Position numbers and translations under genes: made by a program. 64,000 nt of DNA. It comes from Plasmodium relictum (Eukaryota; Apicomplexa; Aconoidasida; Haemosporida; Plasmodiidae). The stretch spans positions 1,219,006 to 1,283,005 of the forward strand of contig NC_041686.1 in assembly GCF_900005765.1 (NCBI RefSeq), in the 5' to 3' direction. The notes beneath the pieces were generated by a model. It searched no databases and was not told the DNA's origin. It saw only the letters and a list, made by a program, of their open reading frames with translations. How positions within the stretch are numbered: position 1 is the stretch's first letter; the number at the start of each line of letters is the position of its first letter. Positions 59,876 through 64,000 of the stretch are shown piece after piece.

Positions 59876-61716
59876 AGTAAAGCATAAGATAATGAATTAA
59901 TGGTAATTTTAAAGGAAAAAATAGAAAAAATAATAATTTTTTATCTTTTTAATATTAAATTTCAGTGATACAGATTTCATGGAAAAATATGGAAGCATAA
60001 AAAAATTATTAAAAAGAAATGTCTTTTATTTTTAATATTTCTTTCTATCTAAAAAGTGATAAAGCTTAATACAAAGAGAGTAGTTAAAAGTTATTTATAC
60101 TTTTCTATGTAAAAAAAAAAAGACAAAATATTATGAAAAATTAAATCTAATGAATGAATAAAGTATACTTTTTAATTGCTACAAAATACTTATTAGAATA
60201 GGGTTTCTAATAAATCAGAGAGACATTATTTTTGTTGATAAAAGATGTATTATTTACTTTAATGAAAAAAGAATTTATTATAAAAAGTTTTTCTTATGTT
60301 TTAATGTTTTTTTTTTTTTTAAATATATATACATTTCTCTTTTTTAGTGAGATATATTTTATACAGATGCTATTTTTTTCGTTTTTATAGAATAAATTTT
60401 TAATTAGTTTGAACAAAAATATATATTTGTGTATCATACAAAGAAAATTTTAATTTTTAATATATGAAATGTAATCAAAATAATAAAAATATAATAAAAA
60501 ATAAGATATTTAAATATTTATTATTTATTATTTATTTATTTTTTTTTAATTTTTAATTAAATATAATATATATATGGAAATTAGTAAGTTATTAATAAAT
60601 GTATACACATGTAGAGTAAAAAATATGTTCGAATAAATTAATATACACACATATTTTTCCACTCTATTTGAGTATAAATATGAGTTTCTTAACATAATTA
60701 AACAAATGTTATTATCTTAATAAAAATGATAAAACATTTTACCTCTGAAAATTTATTATCAATTTGAATTTAATGAAAAAGTATGTTATATTTTTAATTA
60801 GAAACTTTTTTTTTATTTCACTTATTATAATATATTTTTTTAATATAAGAAATAAATTATATAGGAAATAATTTATTATATTGTATGTAAAAAATTCTTA
60901 ATTTTCTTTAACATATAAATAAAAATAAATGCTTACTTGTATATGGGCATACAAATAACTTTTGTTTTTAGAATCAATAAAATAAGTTATATGTTCTATA
61001 AATGAAATAAAACTAATAAATATGAATTAAAATCTCAGTATTTTAAGAAAATATAATTTTTCGTATCTCGTAAAGTATTTTTGAATATTTTAGAATTGTA
61101 GCATACTAATAAATCATATAATTTTAGAAGTATAATTTTTATAGAAAAAGAGATATTTTTTTTTAATATTTAAAATATATAAAAAAAGGAAAATACATAA
61201 AAAATAATAAACCCTAAAAAATGGAAAAGAATGTTTTTTGATATTTAAAAAAAATAACAATAAAAACTTACTAGATAATAACATATATGCAGAAACAGAA
61301 CACAATAAGAAAAATGAACTTAATAATACATAAAATAATTATAAAAAATAAAACTAAGATTCAAGTTAATATTATCATTACAGAAGTATAATATATCACT
61401 TATATAAGATTCCCTTTAAAATATAATAAAATTCACGTTATTTTCCTAATTTGGATTGACAATGAGGCTTGAGTAATAACTATTATAATGAAGCAAAGAA
61501 TAATAACTCTTAAGATTTTTGAAAGAAATTTTTTTTTTTAATTAATATAACTTGTATAATAATTCAAAAAAAATTAAACTTTTACAGTTCTTTCTTTATA
61601 TATAAAAAAGAGTCACGATATATATATATATATAATGACACGGAAATAATTTTTTCTTTTTTTAAAAGTAATCATTTTCATTTTATATAGATATATCAAG
61701 TCCTAATGTGTATTAG

Positions 61717-61950
61717 AAATTTATAAATGGTAATGTTGATAATAAGGATTTTAATGATCATTATTATAAATATTATGATATCTTATTATAACTAATTTTA
61801 TAATATTTATATAGATTATTATAAACAATAAATAAAATATTTTTTTTCTGAAAAGGTAACAAGATAGATTTTAATAAAATTTTTTGGTAGGATGTAATAA
61901 ATAAAAATTATTTAGGAGTTTTATCTCCTTTATTAATGGTAGAATATTAA
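61717..61950 (+). pseudogene. Short coding-like relic
   Basis: One frame reads KFINGNVDNKDFNDHYYKYY before a stop at about 61790. Another, near 61900-61950, reads INKNYLGVLSPLLMVEY before a stop. They may be remains of a variable surface or exported protein gene. The family is unknown and chance is possible. Confidence 0.22.
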
Positions 61951-62029
61951 TTTAATTAATAAAAAATAAACAAAGAATTATAGCATATTAAAAAAATTAT
62001 GTGATTTTTTTATAGTTTAATATTATTTG

Positions 62030-62293
62030 TATAAAAACTTCTTCTGATAATAGTGTTTCATTTTCTTGCGTTTTATCTTTTTCTTTTACTTTTCTTCCTT
62101 TGTATATTATAACTCCTTACTGAGAATTGTTCTTTATCATTGTAATGTCTAAGATACTCAGTATCCTATTTTGCGTCTCTCTAGTTAATGAGATCCTTGG
62201 AATTATATACTATATCGTTCTATAAGTTGAATCCTTTGAATTATTTTGTCCTTGCAAATAAAATCCATATCATATTAAGATTTTTCTTTTTTA
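62030..62293 (-). pseudogene. Broken 3' continuation of the Gln/Ser-rich gene
   Basis: Downstream of the stop at 62294, reverse-strand frames remain coding-like: LQGQNNSKDSTYRTI and RISLTRETQNRILSILDITM in the gene's own frame, and DTEYLRHYNDKEQFSVRSYN in another frame, with several stops between. G+C is similar to the gene and higher than in the flank beyond. This suggests that the gene once continued for about 85 more codons and was truncated, or that a further intron was missed. Confidence 0.35.
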
Positions 62294-64000
62294 TCAGTAA
62301 GTCTTTTGATGCTTAATATTTTGCGTTTTTGATGGTTCACTATTTGAACTTCCTACGGTTGTTTTTTCTAATGATTCCGCATTTTGGCGCCTTAAACTTT
62401 TTGTATCTGATGATTCAGCGTCTTGACGCTTTAAAACTTTTCTCTGTGATGATTCATCTTCTTGATTCCCTAGGAATTTTTCTGGTAATGAATGAGCTTT
62501 CTGTTGTTTGATGACTGTTTTATGTAAGGATTCACGTTCTTGGCACCTTGAATCTGATGTTTCTTTTAAAGAAGATTCCTTATTCCTTAAAGCGCTTCCT
62601 TCTTGTGATTTATATTGTTGATGCGTTGAAATTTGAGTTTCTGATGATTCAGAACTTTGACGTGTTAAACCTTCATTTTCTAGTGATGCAGAACTGTTAC
62701 GTCTTATAACTTCCCTTGATGATTCAGATCCTCGACTCCACAAGGTACCTTCTTTATTTAAATCTTCATTATCGCTATTTGACGATAAATATACATCTGA
62801 TGATTCAGATAATGAATGCCATGAGTATACATCTGATGATTCAGATCTTTGTATACTTAAGTTCTTGCTTTTTGATTGAAGATTATTATTTTTTTTTGCA
62901 GAATGGGTCCTAATCTGTAAAATAAATTAAATATTAAGTTTTTGAAAAACTTTTTTGTTTTACAATAGAATAATTATAATTGAAAAAAGATATAATAATA
63001 GAAAAATCATTAAGTATAGATATTAACTTACGTTACTCCTAAAAATATGTTGAAGCACTAATCCTAAGTTAAACATTGAAAATTGAGAATTTAAATTAGT
63101 GTTACACTTAGTCATTCCATACATATTTGGAGTACCACCTAAGTAACAAGAAACAAATGGATCACTTTGGATATATACAGCAGATGAAAAGGTAGACATT
63201 GGGCCTGAAATTGAAAATGGATCAGATGATGCCATTGTATAAGAGGGATTTGTAGTTGTATAGATAGTGCCTTCTTGCATGTAACGTGTAATAATAGAAG
63301 CAGCCATTAATGATTCAAGAGAGTTATTTAGCATTCCCGTTAAAGGAGATATATTCGCTCTTCTACGCAGATTATCAGAGAAGACTCCATGTGCAGTGTT
63401 AATTCTAGGTGTTGTCTGTTGCATTTGAAGTGATTGATTTGGTTGCTTTATTATGGGTGTTCGTAGCATCTGTTGACTTTGTTGTGTTTGTCGTATTGCT
63501 TGTGATTGCACTACTTGATGAGTTTGTTGCATTTGTTGAGGTGTTTGTTGAGTTTGCATTTGTTGTTGTATTTGTTGAGTTTGCATTTGTTGAGGTGCTT
63601 GTTGAGGTGCTTGTTGAGGTGCTTGTTGAGGTGTTTGCTGAGGTGTTTGTTGAGGTGCTTGTTGAGGTGTTTGCTGAGGTGTTTGTTGAGTTTGCATTTG
63701 TTGTGGTATTTGTTGAGGTGTTTGTTGAGTTTGCATTTGTTGAGGTGTTTGTTGAGGTGTTTGTTGAGGTGCTTGTTGAGGTGTTTGTTGAGTTTGCATT
63801 TGTTGTTGTATTTGTTGAGGTGTTTGTTGAGTTTGCATTTGTTGTTGTATTTGTTGTTGTATTTGTTGAGATGTTTGTTGAGTTTGCATTTGTTGTTGTA
63901 TTTGTTGAGGAGTTTGTTGAGTTTGCATTTGTTGTGGTGTTTGTTGAGTTTGCATTTGTTGTGGTATTTGTTGAGGTGTTTGCTGAGTTTGCATTTGCTG
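62294..64000 (-). CDS. Gln-rich and Ser/Glu-repeat protein, 5' end beyond the window (family unknown)
   Basis: Two exons are visible: 63032-64000, open to the window edge, and 62294-62914, joined in phase 0 across a 117-base intron with consensus GTAAGT and ACAG sites. Together they give 529 residues. The first part (63500-64000) is a Gln-rich repeat built on units such as MQTQQTPQQ and APQQTPQQ. A unique, globular-looking segment follows, containing NISPLTGMLNNSLESLMAAS and DPFVSCYLGGTPNMYGMTKC. The second exon has about eleven degenerate 12-13-residue repeats of the type RQxAESSxTKSLR, preceded by SESSDVYSWHS and SESSDVYLSSN. No membrane segment is visible in this part. Its G+C is clearly higher than the surroundings. 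The start and any signal peptide lie outside the window. I do not recognise the family; a lineage-specific subtelomeric protein is the likeliest guess. Confidence 0.7.

Larger units (their letters stand above)
53490..62029. other. Gene-poor subtelomere-like region
   Basis: About 8.5 kb with no intact gene recognised. It contains two diverged copies of a repeat (55052-55670 and 56441-57060), at least five small palindromes with the core GTTAATA/TATTAAC, a decayed relic at 58890-59875 and another at 61717-61950. The remainder is A+T-rich DNA with poly-A/T and short TA runs; no tRNA, rRNA or telomere repeat was seen. Confidence 0.55.

Noticed and set aside
61114-61391. Reverse-strand signal-peptide-like exon with a GTAAGT donor (SSFFLLCSVSAYMLLS)
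   Set aside because: There is no in-frame ATG before a stop and no convincing downstream exon, so it is not reported as a gene.
53490-62029. CRISPR array, insertion sequence or retrotransposon
   Set aside because: Repeats here are two diverged copies and small palindromes. There is no direct-repeat/spacer structure, and no transposase or reverse-transcriptase motifs were seen.
46862-64000. Telomere repeats, rRNA or tRNA genes
   Set aside because: I looked for GGGTT(T/C)A-type telomere repeats and for G+C-rich structured RNA segments and found none.

Overview
This is nuclear DNA from a malaria parasite (Plasmodium). The evidence is an extremely A+T-rich sequence with homopolymer and (TA)n tracts, Asn/Lys-rich low-complexity inserts inside conserved eukaryotic proteins, short GT-AG introns with T-rich acceptors, and a nine-exon rhoptry clag (RhopH1) gene. 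From memory, the order GRC3/NOL9-like kinase, NSF, exportin-1, KH protein, CDGSH protein, ABCB4-like ABC transporter, clag, SRPK, PRP46/PRL1 matches the left end of P. falciparum chromosome 3, where two clag3 genes lie in tandem. Here there is one clag, and the sequence beyond PRP46 matches no P. falciparum subtelomere I recall. The base composition and the single clag fit an avian-type parasite (P. gallinaceum/P. relictum-like), but that is inference.

Layout. 0-24 kb: five forward-strand core genes (GRC3-like, NSF, exportin-1 with 3 exons, KH/RRM-like protein with 2 exons, CDGSH Fe-S protein with 3 exons), separated by 1.5-2.7 kb of A+T-rich intergenic DNA. 24-39 kb: three reverse-strand genes (ABC transporter, clag, SR-protein kinase). 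39-47 kb: a 3.4 kb divergent intergenic region, then PRP46 (2 exons) and an unrecognised zinc-ribbon-like protein on the forward strand. 47-64 kb: a gene-poor, subtelomere-like region. It holds a small two-exon transmembrane gene, several decayed coding relics (one with features of the 6-cysteine s48/45 family), a diverged duplicated repeat about 1.4 kb apart, a family of small palindromes, and at the right edge a two-exon gene for a Gln-rich, Ser/Glu-repeat protein that runs out of the window.

Functions. The core genes serve rRNA processing, vesicle fusion, nuclear export, RNA binding and splicing (SRPK and PRP46 both act on spliceosome biology), plus Fe-S and ABC-transport functions. The clag product belongs to the RhopH complex that mediates invasion and nutrient-channel activity. 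Splice junctions were assigned by hand from GT/AG, reading phase and family resemblance, and were not checked against transcripts.
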